A stretch of 64,000 nucleotides of DNA, from contig QCEU01000003.1 in NCBI GenBank assembly GCA_003280485.1, positions 1 through 64,000 of the forward strand, written 5' to 3'. How positions within the stretch are numbered: the first letter of the stretch is position 1; each line of letters starts with the position of its first letter. Both the position numbers and the translations under genes were made by a program. The notes beneath the pieces are model-generated. The model had not been told where the DNA came from, made no database searches, and saw nothing but the letters and a program-made list of their open reading frames with translations. Below are positions 48,407-57,503 of the stretch, one piece after another. The stretch comes from Pelagibacteraceae bacterium AG-359-O02 (lineage in GTDB: Bacteria > Pseudomonadota > Alphaproteobacteria > Pelagibacterales > Pelagibacteraceae).

Positions 48407-48485
48407 TTTTTCGATATATCTTAATAGTTGAATTTATCCTTTTTGTATACATATTAATCAAAAAATTATCAATTATAGGATTGTC

Positions 48486-49130
48486 ATGAGTAAAATATTT
48501 CCAAAAATACATAATGAAGGTTACAAATTTATTATTATTTTTGCAATCGCAACTGTAATTCTTTATTTCATAAATGGATTTCTTGGGTTTATAGGTTTGA
48601 TATTAACCATTTGGTGCTATTATTTTTTTAGAGACCCAGAAAGAACTTCAATAGGTGATGATAACTATCTCACAAGTCCAGCTGATGGAGTTGTTTTACA
48701 AGTAATGAATACTAATGGTCCAAAAGAATTAGGTTTAGAAAATAAACAAATGAAAAAAATAAGTATTTTTATGGATGTCTTTGATTGCCATGTAAATAGG
48801 TCTCCATGTTCTGGAGCAATATCTGAGATACTTTATAAACCAGGAAAGTTTTTTAATGCATCTTTAGATAAGGCAAGTGAAGATAATGAGAGAAATTATT
48901 ATAAAATAAAAAATTCTGATGGAGAGGATATAATTGTTGTCCAAATAGCAGGACTAGTTGCAAGACGGATTGTAACAGAGGTTTCTAAAGATGAGCTTGT
49001 AGAACAAGGTTCAAGAATAGGTATGATTAGATTTGGAAGTAGAGCTGATATGTATTTTGAAAATTACTCTCCTTTAGTAAAAGTTGATCAAAAAACTATA
49101 GCTGGAGAAACTTTAATCGCAAAAAAATAA
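48486..49130 (+). CDS. psd: Phosphatidylserine decarboxylase (short type)
   Basis: Psd makes phosphatidylethanolamine from phosphatidylserine using a pyruvoyl group formed by self-cleavage. The 214-residue protein is the short alphaproteobacterial/archaeal type. Two N-terminal membrane segments precede the TSPADGVVLQV segment (about residues 59-69) and the DVFDCHVNRSPCSG motif (about 98-111). The self-cleavage motif FGSR near residue 181, with its serine becoming the pyruvoyl group, replaces the LGST of the long form. pssA follows four bases later and supplies its substrate. Confidence 0.95.
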   Translation: MSKIFPKIHNEGYKFIIIFAIATVILYFINGFLGFIGLILTIWCYYFFRDPERTSIGDDNYLTSPADGVVLQVMNTNGPKELGLENKQMKKISIFMDVFDCHVNRSPCSGAISEILYKPGKFFNASLDKASEDNERNYYKIKNSDGEDIIVVQIAGLVARRIVTEVSKDELVEQGSRIGMIRFGSRADMYFENYSPLVKVDQKTIAGETLIAKK

Positions 49131-49134
49131 TTTA

Positions 49135-49932
49135 ATGGAGCCTCAAAATAAAAATATTAAATTAGTTTCTAATAAAAAAACAAGAGTAATTCTACCAAAT
49201 ATTTTAACACTTGTAGGAGTATGTATTGGATTGACTTCAATAAAGTTTGCATTTGATGGTAAATTTGAATTATCAATTATCTCAGTAATAGTAGCTGCTA
49301 TTATTGATGGATTAGACGGCAGAATTGCAAGGTTAATTAAAGGAACTTCTAAAGTTGGAAAAGAACTAGACTCTCTTACTGATGTTATAAGTTTTGGTGT
49401 TGCCCCAGCTTTTATAATGTATTTTTGGGCGTTGTCTGAAACTGGAAGAGCAGGTTGGTTAATTTCGTTAATTTATGTTGTTTGTGTTGCACTTAGACTT
49501 GCAAGGTTCAATATTTCATCAAACGAAGAGAGTTCTTGGAAAGATAATTTTTTTGAAGGTATTCCTTCTCCTGCAGGTGGAGTTCTTGTTTTAATGCCTT
49601 TGATATTAAGTATTAGCGAATTTAAATTTATAAATTTAAATTATCAAATTATTGTTCCTATTATGTTTATTATTATTTCAATATTATTAATAAGCAAAAT
49701 ACCCACCTATTCTTTTAAAAGGATAGCAGTCCCAAGAAGTACATCAATATTTTTGTTATTTGGAATAATCTTATATTTCGGCTTAATTCTTGTTTATACA
49801 TTTAATGCTATTATTATTTCAGGAGTAATTTATTTGTTAATGGTACCAATAAGTTCAATGCATTATCTTATGATTAAAAAGAATGTAAAAGCCATCACAG
49901 ATGACACTGATCATCATGAAGATGTGTTATAA
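49135..49932 (+). CDS. pssA: CDP-diacylglycerol--serine O-phosphatidyltransferase
   Basis: PssA joins serine to CDP-diacylglycerol in the inner membrane, giving the phosphatidylserine used by Psd. The 265-residue protein has about eight helices and the CDP-alcohol phosphatidyltransferase signature DGLDGRIARL...GKELDSLTD (about residues 59-83) with all four metal aspartates. The psd-pssA order is common in alphaproteobacteria. The next gene begins directly after the stop codon. Confidence 0.95.
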   Translation: MEPQNKNIKLVSNKKTRVILPNILTLVGVCIGLTSIKFAFDGKFELSIISVIVAAIIDGLDGRIARLIKGTSKVGKELDSLTDVISFGVAPAFIMYFWALSETGRAGWLISLIYVVCVALRLARFNISSNEESSWKDNFFEGIPSPAGGVLVLMPLILSISEFKFINLNYQIIVPIMFIIISILLISKIPTYSFKRIAVPRSTSIFLLFGIILYFGLILVYTFNAIIISGVIYLLMVPISSMHYLMIKKNVKAITDDTDHHEDVL

Positions 49933-50832
49933 ATGAAGGAAAATACAATAATTTCATTAGCAGATTCAAATTATTTCAATCTTCTTAACGAATTAATTGA
50001 CTCAATTAATAGATTTGAACAAAGCAAAACAGTAGATATTTGCATTATGGACGCAGGATTAACTGATGAACAAATTAAAGTACTAGAAAAAAAAGTATTT
50101 CAAATCAAAAAGGCTGAGTGGGATATAGAAGTTCCAAATTTTAAGATAAAAGGAAGAGAGTGGTTGAAAAGCCAGGTATCCAGAGCATTCTTGCCAAATT
50201 ATTTTCCTGGATATAAAAAATATTTATGGATAGATGCAGATGCGTGGGTAAACTCTTGGTATGCAATCGATCTTTATTTGAAAGGGTGTGAGAATAAAAA
50301 ATTAGCAATAGCAACATCAGCAGATAGATCCTATGGAAGAGTTTTAAGAGCAGATTGGGTATGGGGTAGCTTTGCAAGAATAAAATCACAAAATTACAAA
50401 CATGCGAAGTCATCTGGATTTTCAGAAAAAGTTTCAAGAGAAGTTGCACTCAAACCCCATTTAAATATTGGATTATTTTGCTTGGAAGAAAGTGCTCCTC
50501 ATTGGGAAATTTGGCAAAAAAATTTAAAAAAAGCATTGTCCTCTGGAAAAATTTGGGGTTCAGAGCAAATAGCGATGAATATTACAATATATTCAGATAA
50601 ATTAGATGTAGAAATTCTACCTGCTTATTGCAATTGGACACTTATAGATGCTATCAAATTTGACAAAAAACAAAATACTTTTGTTGAACCATATTTACCA
50701 AACCACGAAATAGGAATTATACATTTAGCAGGAAAAAATAATGATAATATAAGGAATAATAAAAATTATATATCCAAAATTAAAACATTGGATGGAGACA
50801 TAATTGAAAAATCATTAAGATTTGAGAATTAG
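49933..50832 (+). CDS. GT-A-fold glycosyltransferase-like protein (GT8-like)
   Basis: This 299-residue soluble protein has a DxD-type metal motif in KYLWIDADAWV (about residues 96-106) and a later WGSEQIAMN segment (about 211-219) like the end of family 8 and related GT-A enzymes. It probably transfers a sugar from a nucleotide sugar, but donor and acceptor are not evident. It starts at the base after the pssA stop and is followed directly by rlmE. Its tie to the phospholipid genes could mean glycolipid synthesis, or only shared transcription. Confidence 0.65.
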   Translation: MKENTIISLADSNYFNLLNELIDSINRFEQSKTVDICIMDAGLTDEQIKVLEKKVFQIKKAEWDIEVPNFKIKGREWLKSQVSRAFLPNYFPGYKKYLWIDADAWVNSWYAIDLYLKGCENKKLAIATSADRSYGRVLRADWVWGSFARIKSQNYKHAKSSGFSEKVSREVALKPHLNIGLFCLEESAPHWEIWQKNLKKALSSGKIWGSEQIAMNITIYSDKLDVEILPAYCNWTLIDAIKFDKKQNTFVEPYLPNHEIGIIHLAGKNNDNIRNNKNYISKIKTLDGDIIEKSLRFEN

Positions 50833-51444
50833 TTGAAAAAGAATAAATTTTCTAAGAATTGGATCATTAAGCAAAAAAGAGATATTTATGTCAAAAAATC
50901 AAAATTGGAAGGTTATAGGTCAAGAGCTGTATACAAATTGCAAGAAATAAACGATAAGTTTAAAATAATCAAAAATAATATCCTAGTTATAGATCTTGGT
51001 GCAGCCCCTGGTAGTTGGTCTCAGTATATATCAAGAAATTTTAGTAACTCTAAAATAATTTCAATTGATTTAAAGGATATTGAGCCAATTAAGAATTTAG
51101 TACATATAAAAGGGGATTTTACCGAAGAGCAGCAAAAAAAAAATATCAAAAATTATTTTGGAAAGAAAGTAGATCTTATAATCTCAGATATGGCAGTTAA
51201 CACCACAGGTAATAAAAGTGTAGACTCACTAGTTACAGGAGAATTATGCATAGACGCGATGAATTTTGCGATTGAATTACTTAATAAAAAAGGAAATTTT
51301 ATTTCTAAACTTTTTATGGGATCATCTTTTAACGAGATTGTCGCATTAGGTAAAAAATCTTTTAAAGATGTTGATATTTTCAAGCCACCCTCAAGCAGAA
51401 AAGACTCTAAAGAAAATTTTATAATTTGTAGAAATTTGAGATAG
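50833..51444 (+). CDS. rlmE: 23S rRNA 2'-O-methyltransferase RlmE (FtsJ)
   Basis: RlmE methylates the ribose of U2552 (E. coli numbering) in 23S rRNA using SAM, late in large-subunit assembly. The 203-residue protein has the K-D-K-E catalytic layout: SRAVYKLQEI (about residues 30-39), the SAM site VIDLGAAPGSWSQ (about 53-65), DLIISDMAVNTTGNKSVD near 114 and the late lysine in FISKLFMG. It appears to start with TTG at 50833, directly after the preceding stop; no better ATG exists nearby. Confidence 0.93.
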   Translation: MKKNKFSKNWIIKQKRDIYVKKSKLEGYRSRAVYKLQEINDKFKIIKNNILVIDLGAAPGSWSQYISRNFSNSKIISIDLKDIEPIKNLVHIKGDFTEEQQKKNIKNYFGKKVDLIISDMAVNTTGNKSVDSLVTGELCIDAMNFAIELLNKKGNFISKLFMGSSFNEIVALGKKSFKDVDIFKPPSSRKDSKENFIICRNLR

Positions 51445-51483
51445 TTATCCTTTTATTTTTTCAAGAATCATTTATATAGGGAC

Positions 51484-52548
51484 ATGGAAACTATTAAAGA
51501 AGCTTTAACATTTGATGACGTTACTTTAGCGCCAAATTACTCAGCAATTCTCCCCAGTGAAGTAAACACCTCTATAAATTTAACAGAAAGTTTAAAGATA
51601 AAAATACCACTTTTGTCATCTGCAATGGATACTGTTACAGAGTCTTCAATGGGGATTGCTATGGGGAGATCTGGGGGATTAGGAATAATTCATAGAAATT
51701 TAAATATCGAAGAACAGATTAAAGAAATTCGAAAAGTAAAATCAAAAAAAATATTAGTAGGTGCAGCAGTTGGTGCAAGCGAAAAAGAATTAAAGAGAGC
51801 TGAAAAAATATTAAAAGAGAAATTAGATATAATAGTAATTGACACAGCACATGGACATACCAAAAAAGTAGGAGATATAATTAAAAAAATAAAAAAAATA
51901 CGTCCTAAAAAAACAGCAATTTGTGCTGGAAATATAGCTACAGAAGAAGCTGCAAAGTTTTTGGTTGGATTAGGTGTTGATATTATAAAAGTAGGAATAG
52001 GCCCAGGATCTATTTGTACAACAAGACTTGTAGCAGGAATAGGAGTTCCACAATTAAGTGCTATATTAAATGTTAAAAAGGGAATTGGGAAAAGTAAAAC
52101 AGGATTAATTGCTGACGGAGGTATAAAATTTTCTGGTGATATTGCTAAAGCATTGGCAGCTGGTGCAGATGCAGTTATGATTGGTTCATTATTTGCAGGT
52201 ACAGACGAAGCACCTGGAAAAAAAATAAAGAAAAAAGGTAAATTATATAAATATTTTAGGGGTATGGGTTCAATAGGCGCAATGAATAAAGGATCAGCAG
52301 ACAGATATTTTCAAATGAAACAAAAAGATACATCAAAATATGTAGCGGAAGGTGTGGAGGGATATATTAAGTACAAAGGTAAAGTGGGTAAAATAATTTA
52401 CAACTTAGTTGGAGGCTTAAAATCTTCAATGGGTTATATGGGAGCTAAGAAGGTAATTGATTTAAGAAAAAAACCAAAATTTATAAAAATTACTAAAGCA
52501 GGTTTTTATGAAAGTATGGTACATAATATAGATGTTGTTAAAAAATAA
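51484..52548 (+). CDS. guaB: IMP dehydrogenase lacking CBS domains
   Basis: IMP dehydrogenase oxidises IMP to XMP, the first step toward GTP. The 354-residue protein holds the whole catalytic barrel: the early LTFDDVTLAPNYS segment, the DTAHGHTKKV segment, the catalytic loop GPGSICTTR with its cysteine, IADGGIKFSGDI, and the flap segment. The usual enzyme has about 490 residues, because two CBS domains of about 120 residues in total are inserted after IIHRN. Here IIHRNLNIEEQIKEIRKVKS passes directly to ILVGAAVG, so both CBS domains are absent. Nucleotide feedback through CBS domains is therefore lost. guaA is two genes downstream. Confidence 0.95.
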   Translation: METIKEALTFDDVTLAPNYSAILPSEVNTSINLTESLKIKIPLLSSAMDTVTESSMGIAMGRSGGLGIIHRNLNIEEQIKEIRKVKSKKILVGAAVGASEKELKRAEKILKEKLDIIVIDTAHGHTKKVGDIIKKIKKIRPKKTAICAGNIATEEAAKFLVGLGVDIIKVGIGPGSICTTRLVAGIGVPQLSAILNVKKGIGKSKTGLIADGGIKFSGDIAKALAAGADAVMIGSLFAGTDEAPGKKIKKKGKLYKYFRGMGSIGAMNKGSADRYFQMKQKDTSKYVAEGVEGYIKYKGKVGKIIYNLVGGLKSSMGYMGAKKVIDLRKKPKFIKITKAGFYESMVHNIDVVKK

Positions 52549-52550
52549 CT

Positions 52551-52979
52551 ATGAAATACTTAATTTTAATTTTTACATTTATTTTATTTAATCTTTTTGC
52601 GAAGGCGAATGAAAATAATTTTTTTAACGAAGCCAAGGATTTATTCGATAAAAAAAAATATGAAGATTCAAAGTTTTTATTTCATAGAAATATAGTCTAT
52701 AATCCAAAAGATGCAGCATCTTATCTTTATTTAGCTAAAATTTTTAAAATTGAAGAAGATAAAAGACAAGAAGAAAAGAATATAAAAACTACTTTACTTT
52801 TAGACCCTAAGAATGAAGAGGCAATGTTCCTTTTAATTGATATGGAGTTAGAAAGATCAAATTTTTCAAAAGCAGATGAATTGAGTAAAGATTTTAAGAA
52901 AATTTGTGTAAATATGTGTGAAAACATTGCTTCAATTGAAAGTCGTTTAAAAGATTTTGAAAGAAAAGATGCGTCTTGA
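52551..52979 (+). CDS. Small exported TPR protein
   Basis: This 142-residue protein has an N-terminal signal (about residues 1-19) and at least two TPR-like repeats ([20 protein letters not shown] from about residue 25, then [20 protein letters not shown]). A pair of cysteines occurs near the end (CVNMC). The function is unknown. It sits between guaB (2 bases upstream) and guaA, and its end overlaps the guaA start. This is an odd place for an exported protein and may be only operon packing. Confidence 0.65.
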   Translation: MKYLILIFTFILFNLFAKANENNFFNEAKDLFDKKKYEDSKFLFHRNIVYNPKDAASYLYLAKIFKIEEDKRQEEKNIKTTLLLDPKNEEAMFLLIDMELERSNFSKADELSKDFKKICVNMCENIASIESRLKDFERKDAS

Positions 52980-54531
52980 GGATACTCTCAATAAAATACT
53001 AATTGTAGACTTTGGTTCCCAATTTACACAGTTAATTGCAAGAAAAATCAGAGAACTGGGTATTTATTGTGAGATAGTAAGTCACAAAAAAATAGAAAAA
53101 TTCACAAAGTTTGAAAAAAATATTAAAGGAATAGTTTTATCTGGTGGTCCTTTAAATGTCTACGAGAGTAAAAAAGTAAAATTTAATAATAAAATTCTTA
53201 AACTAGGAGTACCTGTATTAGGCATATGTTTTGGTCATCAAATTATTTCAAAAGCAATGGGAGGAAGTGTAAGAAGTTCTAAACATAGAGAATTTGGGCT
53301 TGCTGAAGTAAAAGAAACTAGAAAAAGCAAGTTAACTAAAGATTTTTTTTCTAAGGGAAAAAATAATGTATGGATGAGCCATGCAGATCAAGTAACAAAA
53401 CTACCAAAAAATTTTAAAATAATTGCACAAAGTATAAATTCTAAAATGTGTATTATTGAAAATGAAGAAAAAAAAATGTTTGGAATCCAATTTCACCCAG
53501 AAGTAAGCCATACTATCAAAGGAAAGTTAATACTTAAAAATTTTATATTTTCTATATGTAAATTAGCTAAAAATTGGTCTTCAAAAGACCAGAAAAAAAA
53601 ATTAATAAATGAAGTAAGAAATAGCGTAGGAAATTCAAAGGTTATTTGTGCACTATCTGGGGGTGTTGATAGCAGTGTAGTTGCTAAATTACTGTCAAAT
53701 GCCATAGGGAAAAAATTAACATGTATATTTGTTAATACTGGTTTTCTTAGGAAAGATGAAGAAAAACAAGTTGTAAACACATTTAAGAAGAGATTTAAAA
53801 TTAATCTAATCTATGTAAATGCGGAAAATTTATTTTTATCTAAATTAAAAAATATTTCTGATCCAGAAAAAAAAAGAAAAATAATAGGAAATCTTTTTAT
53901 TAAAATTTTTGAAAAATATTCAAATAAAATTAAAAATGTAAAATTCTTAGCCCAAGGAACTTTGTATCCTGATTTAATTGAAAGTAAATCTGTTACAGGT
54001 AGCCAAACATCAAAAATTAAATCTCACCATAATGTAGGGGGATTGCCAAAAAAAATGAAACTTAAATTAGTAGAGCCATTAAAATATCTTTTTAAAGATG
54101 AGGTTAGAAAACTTGGATTAGAACTTGGATTAAGTAATGAAATTATATCTAGGCATCCATTTCCTGGACCAGGTCTTGCAATAAGAATGCCTGGTATAAT
54201 CACCAAAGAAAAAATAAAAATTTTAAAAGAGGCAGATGATTACTTTATCAAATCTTTGAAAGATAATAATCTATATGATAAGATTTGGCAGGCCTATGCT
54301 GCCTTACTTCCAGTTAAGACTGTTGGCGTTATGGGAGATAATAGAACTTATGAATATCTTTGTTTACTAAGGGCAATCACCTCAGAAGATGGAATGACAG
54401 CAGATTTCTTTCAATTTAATAAATCTTTCATGCAGTCAATATCCAATCAAATTGTAAATAATATAAGAGGTATTAATAGAGTAGTTTATGATGTTACTTC
54501 AAAGCCACCAAGTACTATTGAATTGGAATAA
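52969..54531 (+). CDS. guaA: GMP synthase (glutamine-hydrolysing)
   Basis: GuaA aminates XMP to GMP using glutamine. The 520-residue protein joins a class I amidotransferase domain ([11 protein letters not shown], the nucleophile cysteine in GICFGHQ, and FHPEVSHT) to an ATP-pyrophosphatase domain ([15 protein letters not shown] near residue 229) and a C-terminal dimerisation domain ending KPPSTIELE. The ATG at 52969 is preferred to an open TTG four codons upstream. With guaB it completes GMP synthesis from IMP. Confidence 0.97.
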   Translation: MRLEDTLNKILIVDFGSQFTQLIARKIRELGIYCEIVSHKKIEKFTKFEKNIKGIVLSGGPLNVYESKKVKFNNKILKLGVPVLGICFGHQIISKAMGGSVRSSKHREFGLAEVKETRKSKLTKDFFSKGKNNVWMSHADQVTKLPKNFKIIAQSINSKMCIIENEEKKMFGIQFHPEVSHTIKGKLILKNFIFSICKLAKNWSSKDQKKKLINEVRNSVGNSKVICALSGGVDSSVVAKLLSNAIGKKLTCIFVNTGFLRKDEEKQVVNTFKKRFKINLIYVNAENLFLSKLKNISDPEKKRKIIGNLFIKIFEKYSNKIKNVKFLAQGTLYPDLIESKSVTGSQTSKIKSHHNVGGLPKKMKLKLVEPLKYLFKDEVRKLGLELGLSNEIISRHPFPGPGLAIRMPGIITKEKIKILKEADDYFIKSLKDNNLYDKIWQAYAALLPVKTVGVMGDNRTYEYLCLLRAITSEDGMTADFFQFNKSFMQSISNQIVNNIRGINRVVYDVTSKPPSTIELE

Positions 54532-54553
54532 TAAGACTATATAAGTAAATCAT

Positions 54554-54973
54554 ATGAAATATTTACATACAATGATCAGAGTCTCAAATATTGAAGACTC
54601 ACTAAAATTTTTTTGTGATGGTTTAGGTCTAAAAGAAACAAAAAGAATGGAGAATGAAAAGGGAAGATACACATTAGTTTTCCTTGCAGCCCCAAATGAC
54701 GAAAATGCTGAAATTGAATTAACTTATAACTGGGACGGAGATAATTTAGGTGATGGATCTAGAAATTTTGGACATTTAGCTTACAGAGTTGAAAATATTT
54801 ATGAAACTTGTCAGAGATTAAAAGATATGGGTTATACAATAAACAGACCTCCTAGAGATGGTCATATGGCTTTTGTTAGATCTCCTGATAAAATATCAGT
54901 TGAAATTCTTCAAGAAGGAAACTTAGAACCTATAGAACCTTGGAAATCTATGGAAAATACGGGCACTTGGTAA
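54554..54973 (+). CDS. gloA: Lactoylglutathione lyase (glyoxalase I)
   Basis: GloA converts the methylglyoxal-glutathione adduct to lactoylglutathione. The 139-residue protein has the four metal ligands expected for the family: H5 in KYLHTMIRV, E in AEIELTYNW, H in FGHLAYRV and E in ISVEILQ. The spacing fits the nickel-type bacterial enzyme. Glyoxalase II is not in the window. It lies between guaA and panB on the same strand. Confidence 0.92.
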   Translation: MKYLHTMIRVSNIEDSLKFFCDGLGLKETKRMENEKGRYTLVFLAAPNDENAEIELTYNWDGDNLGDGSRNFGHLAYRVENIYETCQRLKDMGYTINRPPRDGHMAFVRSPDKISVEILQEGNLEPIEPWKSMENTGTW

Positions 54974-54983
54974 CCAGGTATTT

Positions 54984-55763
54984 ATGCTTACAAAAATGAG
55001 TAGGCTAGTTCTTAAAAAAAAAAATAAGTCAAAAATTGTTTGTTTAACTGCTTATTCAAAAAATATAGCTGAAGAGATTGATAACTTCACAGATTTAATA
55101 CTTGTTGGGGACTCTCTGGGTTCAGTTTTATATAATTTTGAAACGACAAGAAAAGTAAATTTATCAATGATGATTGAGCACTCCAAGAGTGTAAGAAAAG
55201 GAGTTAAAAAAAGTTTATTGATTGTAGATATGCCTTTCAATACATACAAAAATAAATCTCAAGCACTTAAGAATTGTAAAAAAGTAATGAAAGAAACAAA
55301 ATGTGATGGCATAAAATTAGAAGGAGGGGGAAAAATTATAGAAATCATTAAACATTTAATAAAATATAAAATTCCTGTAATGGGTCATATAGGTATAACA
55401 CCACAATCTGTAAGAGGAAAATTTAGATATAAAGGCAAAACAGATATAGAAAAAAAAAATTTGTTAAAAGATTCAAAATCTTTAGAAGATGCTGGAGTAT
55501 TTGCAATTGTTTTAGAATGTATAGAAAAAAAAGTTTCAAAAAAAATTACGGAGTCAATTAACATTCCTACAATAGGAATAGGTTCATCAAATTTTTGTGA
55601 TGGTCAGATTTTAGTTACAGATGATTTATTAGGACTAACAGATAATAAAATAAAATTTGTAAAAAAATATGCTGATTTGAAAAGTAACGTAAGGAAAGCA
55701 GTTAAAAAATTTAAATTAGATGTTAAGAAAGGGTCATACCCATCAATTAAATATTCTTATTAA
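54984..55763 (+). CDS. panB: 3-methyl-2-oxobutanoate hydroxymethyltransferase
   Basis: PanB makes ketopantoate, the first committed step to pantothenate and CoA, using methylene-tetrahydrofolate. The 259-residue barrel has LVGDSLGSVLYN (about residues 41-52), VDMPFNTY, the KLEGGGKIIEI segment near 113, MGHIGITPQS near 133 and the late IGIGSSNFCDGQILV. An ATG at 54996 is an alternative start. The usual partner panC is not adjacent or elsewhere in the window. Its TAA overlaps the stop of the next gene on the other strand (TTAA). Confidence 0.93.
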   Translation: MLTKMSRLVLKKKNKSKIVCLTAYSKNIAEEIDNFTDLILVGDSLGSVLYNFETTRKVNLSMMIEHSKSVRKGVKKSLLIVDMPFNTYKNKSQALKNCKKVMKETKCDGIKLEGGGKIIEIIKHLIKYKIPVMGHIGITPQSVRGKFRYKGKTDIEKKNLLKDSKSLEDAGVFAIVLECIEKKVSKKITESINIPTIGIGSSNFCDGQILVTDDLLGLTDNKIKFVKKYADLKSNVRKAVKKFKLDVKKGSYPSIKYSY

Positions 55764-56374
55764 AAATATTTTTTAAACTCTTCGTTTATCTTTAAAATTT
55801 CTAAGTCTACAAGTCCCCCAATAATAAGTTGTATTGCTAGTATAAGAATAAATGCCATTCCAACGTAGACGATCCATAAATGTTTCTGTACGTAATTAGC
55901 TAAATAAGTGGCCATTGCACCTGTAAGTACCACAGATAAAATTAAACCAAAAATCATGAATCCAAAGTTACCCTTAGAAGCCCCAACAACACCTATAACA
56001 TTATCGAAACTGATTGTAATATCTGCAAAAAGTACTTTATACATACCCTTAGCAAATGATGGTTCTAAAGATTTTTTTGTAGGTGATTTAGTTTGCTTTT
56101 GAACTTGTAAAAGATCTTTTCTTAAATCGTTAACTATCCAAATTAACAACAAACCTCCTAGAATTTTTATAAAGTAAAATTTGAATAAATATGTTGCAAA
56201 TACTGCAAATAAAACTTTAAAGACTAAAGCCCCGACCACTCCCCAAAATATAATTTTTTTCCTATTTTTAGGGACAAAATTAGATGCGATAAGGCCAATT
56301 ATTATAGCATTATCAGCAGTTAAAATTATATTTATAAATATAATTTGTAGTAAAATAAGGGCTTCTTCGATCAA
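55760..56374 (-). CDS. TerC/YjbE-family integral membrane protein
   Basis: This 204-residue protein has six to seven helices. The intramembrane aspartate motifs ILTADNAIIIG (about residues 17-27) and ITISFDNVIGV (about 117-127) mark TerC/YjbE proteins. Several relatives export manganese or load metal onto secreted enzymes. I looked for the manganese riboswitch often found before such genes and saw no match in the 113-base region upstream. The assignment to the family is firm, but the substrate is not. Confidence 0.85.
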   Translation of the reverse strand: MIEEALILLQIIFINIILTADNAIIIGLIASNFVPKNRKKIIFWGVVGALVFKVLFAVFATYLFKFYFIKILGGLLLIWIVNDLRKDLLQVQKQTKSPTKKSLEPSFAKGMYKVLFADITISFDNVIGVVGASKGNFGFMIFGLILSVVLTGAMATYLANYVQKHLWIVYVGMAFILILAIQLIIGGLVDLEILKINEEFKKYF

Positions 56375-56417
56375 GGTAACTGTATAATAGTAGTATTTTC
56401 ATATTTTTCAATAAAAC

Positions 56418-56433
56418 ATAGAAAATTTTCTAT
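56418..56433. repeat. Perfect 16-base palindrome between terC-like gene and dctP
   Basis: ATAGAAAATTTTCTAT reads the same on both strands and lies about midway in the divergent 113-base region, 55 bases before the dctP ATG. It may be an operator for the transporter or chance in an AT-rich gap. Confidence 0.4.
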
Positions 56434-56476
56434 TGATTTAACAAATAATACATAATCAGATGTATTTTTTAAAAAT

Positions 56477-56483
56477 AAGGAGG
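56477..56483 (+). promoter_or_regulatory. Consensus ribosome binding site of dctP
   Basis: AAGGAGG, a full-length match, lies 4 bases before the ATG. It is the strongest site I noticed in the window, which fits the high output expected of a periplasmic binding protein. Confidence 0.85.
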
Positions 56484-56487
56484 ATTA

Positions 56488-57459
56488 ATGAAAAATTTAA
56501 AAACTTTAATTTCTATTTTGTTTTCTGTTTTGTTAACCGCTAACGTAAATGCTGCTGAGAAGTGGGATATGGCTTTAGCTTATGGTGCAAGCAATTTTCA
56601 TTCAGCTAACGCTGCAGAATTTGCTAAAAACGTTTCAGAAAAAAGTGGAGGTAAATTAACTATTGTAACTCATCCTGGAGGATCATTATTTAAAGGTGGA
56701 GAAATCTTTAGAGCAGTTAGAACTGGTCAAGCTCAAATGGGAGAGAGATTTATGTCAGCTCTTGGAAAAGTAGATCCTATTCTTGAAATTGATTCACAAC
56801 CATTCTTAGCAACATCATATGATGATGCTATGAAACTTTACCAAGCATCGAAACCAGCAATCATAGAAAGCTTGAGCCAAAAAGGATTGGTATTTTTGTA
56901 TGCTGTGCCATGGCCTGCACAAGGTTTGTATAGTAAAAACGAGATTAACAGTGTTTCAGATTTACAAGGTTTAAAATTTAGAGCTTATAATTCAGCAACA
57001 ATTAGAATTGCTGAGCTTACTGGTATGGCTCCAACAAAAATTGAAGCTGCAGAAATAAGTCAAGCATTTTCAACTGGAGCAGTCGAGAGCATGATTACTT
57101 CGCCAACTACTGGAAAAAATAGTAAAATTTGGGAGAACGGAGTAAAATATTTCTATGATATAGCTGCTTGGTTTCCAAAAAATATGGTAGTTGCTCATAG
57201 AGGATCTTGGAACAAACTAGATGCAGATACTCAAAAATTAATAATGAAAGAAGCAACTGCTGCAGAAGAAAAAGGTTGGATGCTTTCTAGAGTTGGAAAT
57301 ATTGAGGATAAAAAAGCTTTAGCTGCTGCAGGAATGACAGTAGGCAAAGTAAACGCTGATTTAGAAAAACATTTCCAAAAAGTTGGAAAAAAAATGGCAA
57401 AGGAATGGAAGAAAAAGGCTGGCAAAACAGGAGCTAGCGTACTTGCTGCCTACAAATAA
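56488..57459 (+). CDS. dctP: TRAP transporter solute-binding protein DctP
   Basis: This periplasmic protein captures the substrate for the TRAP transporter encoded next. It has a signal peptide (residues 1-22, ending VNA), and 301 mature residues follow. The fold landmarks are the GSLFKGGEIFRAVRTGQAQM segment (about residues 65-84) and LKFRAYNSATIRIAELTGM near 160. The latter carries the arginine that in most family members binds a carboxylate group. The substrate is therefore probably an organic acid, not further defined. It has a consensus ribosome site, and a terminator hairpin follows. Confidence 0.93.
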   Translation: MKNLKTLISILFSVLLTANVNAAEKWDMALAYGASNFHSANAAEFAKNVSEKSGGKLTIVTHPGGSLFKGGEIFRAVRTGQAQMGERFMSALGKVDPILEIDSQPFLATSYDDAMKLYQASKPAIIESLSQKGLVFLYAVPWPAQGLYSKNEINSVSDLQGLKFRAYNSATIRIAELTGMAPTKIEAAEISQAFSTGAVESMITSPTTGKNSKIWENGVKYFYDIAAWFPKNMVVAHRGSWNKLDADTQKLIMKEATAAEEKGWMLSRVGNIEDKKALAAAGMTVGKVNADLEKHFQKVGKKMAKEWKKKAGKTGASVLAAYK

Positions 57460-57474
57460 AATTAATATAATGAG

Positions 57475-57503
57475 AAAGGCCGTTTAAAAAAACGGCCTTT
57501 TTT
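57475..57503 (+). terminator. Terminator-like hairpin between dctP and dctQ
   Basis: Perfect 11-base arms (AAAGGCCGTTT and AAACGGCCTTT) enclose a 4-base loop and end in six T residues. The dctQ ATG follows immediately at 57504. It should stop or stabilise most dctP messages and let only some transcription through to the membrane subunits. Confidence 0.88.

Noticed and set aside
48407..48485. Possible tRNA or small RNA in the icd-psd gap
   Set aside because: The 79 bases are AT-rich with no cloverleaf, no T-arm consensus and no GC-rich stem; they most likely hold two facing-away promoters.
52957..52968. TTG start for guaA
   Set aside because: The ATG four codons downstream is a stronger start and leaves the amidotransferase domain complete.
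53493..53780. A 95-codon minus-strand frame inside guaA
   Set aside because: It covers the antisense of the conserved GMP synthase core and has no domain or start signals.
56375..56487. Manganese riboswitch or other structured RNA before the TerC-family gene
   Set aside because: The 113 bases show only an AT-rich palindrome and none of the conserved loops of that riboswitch.
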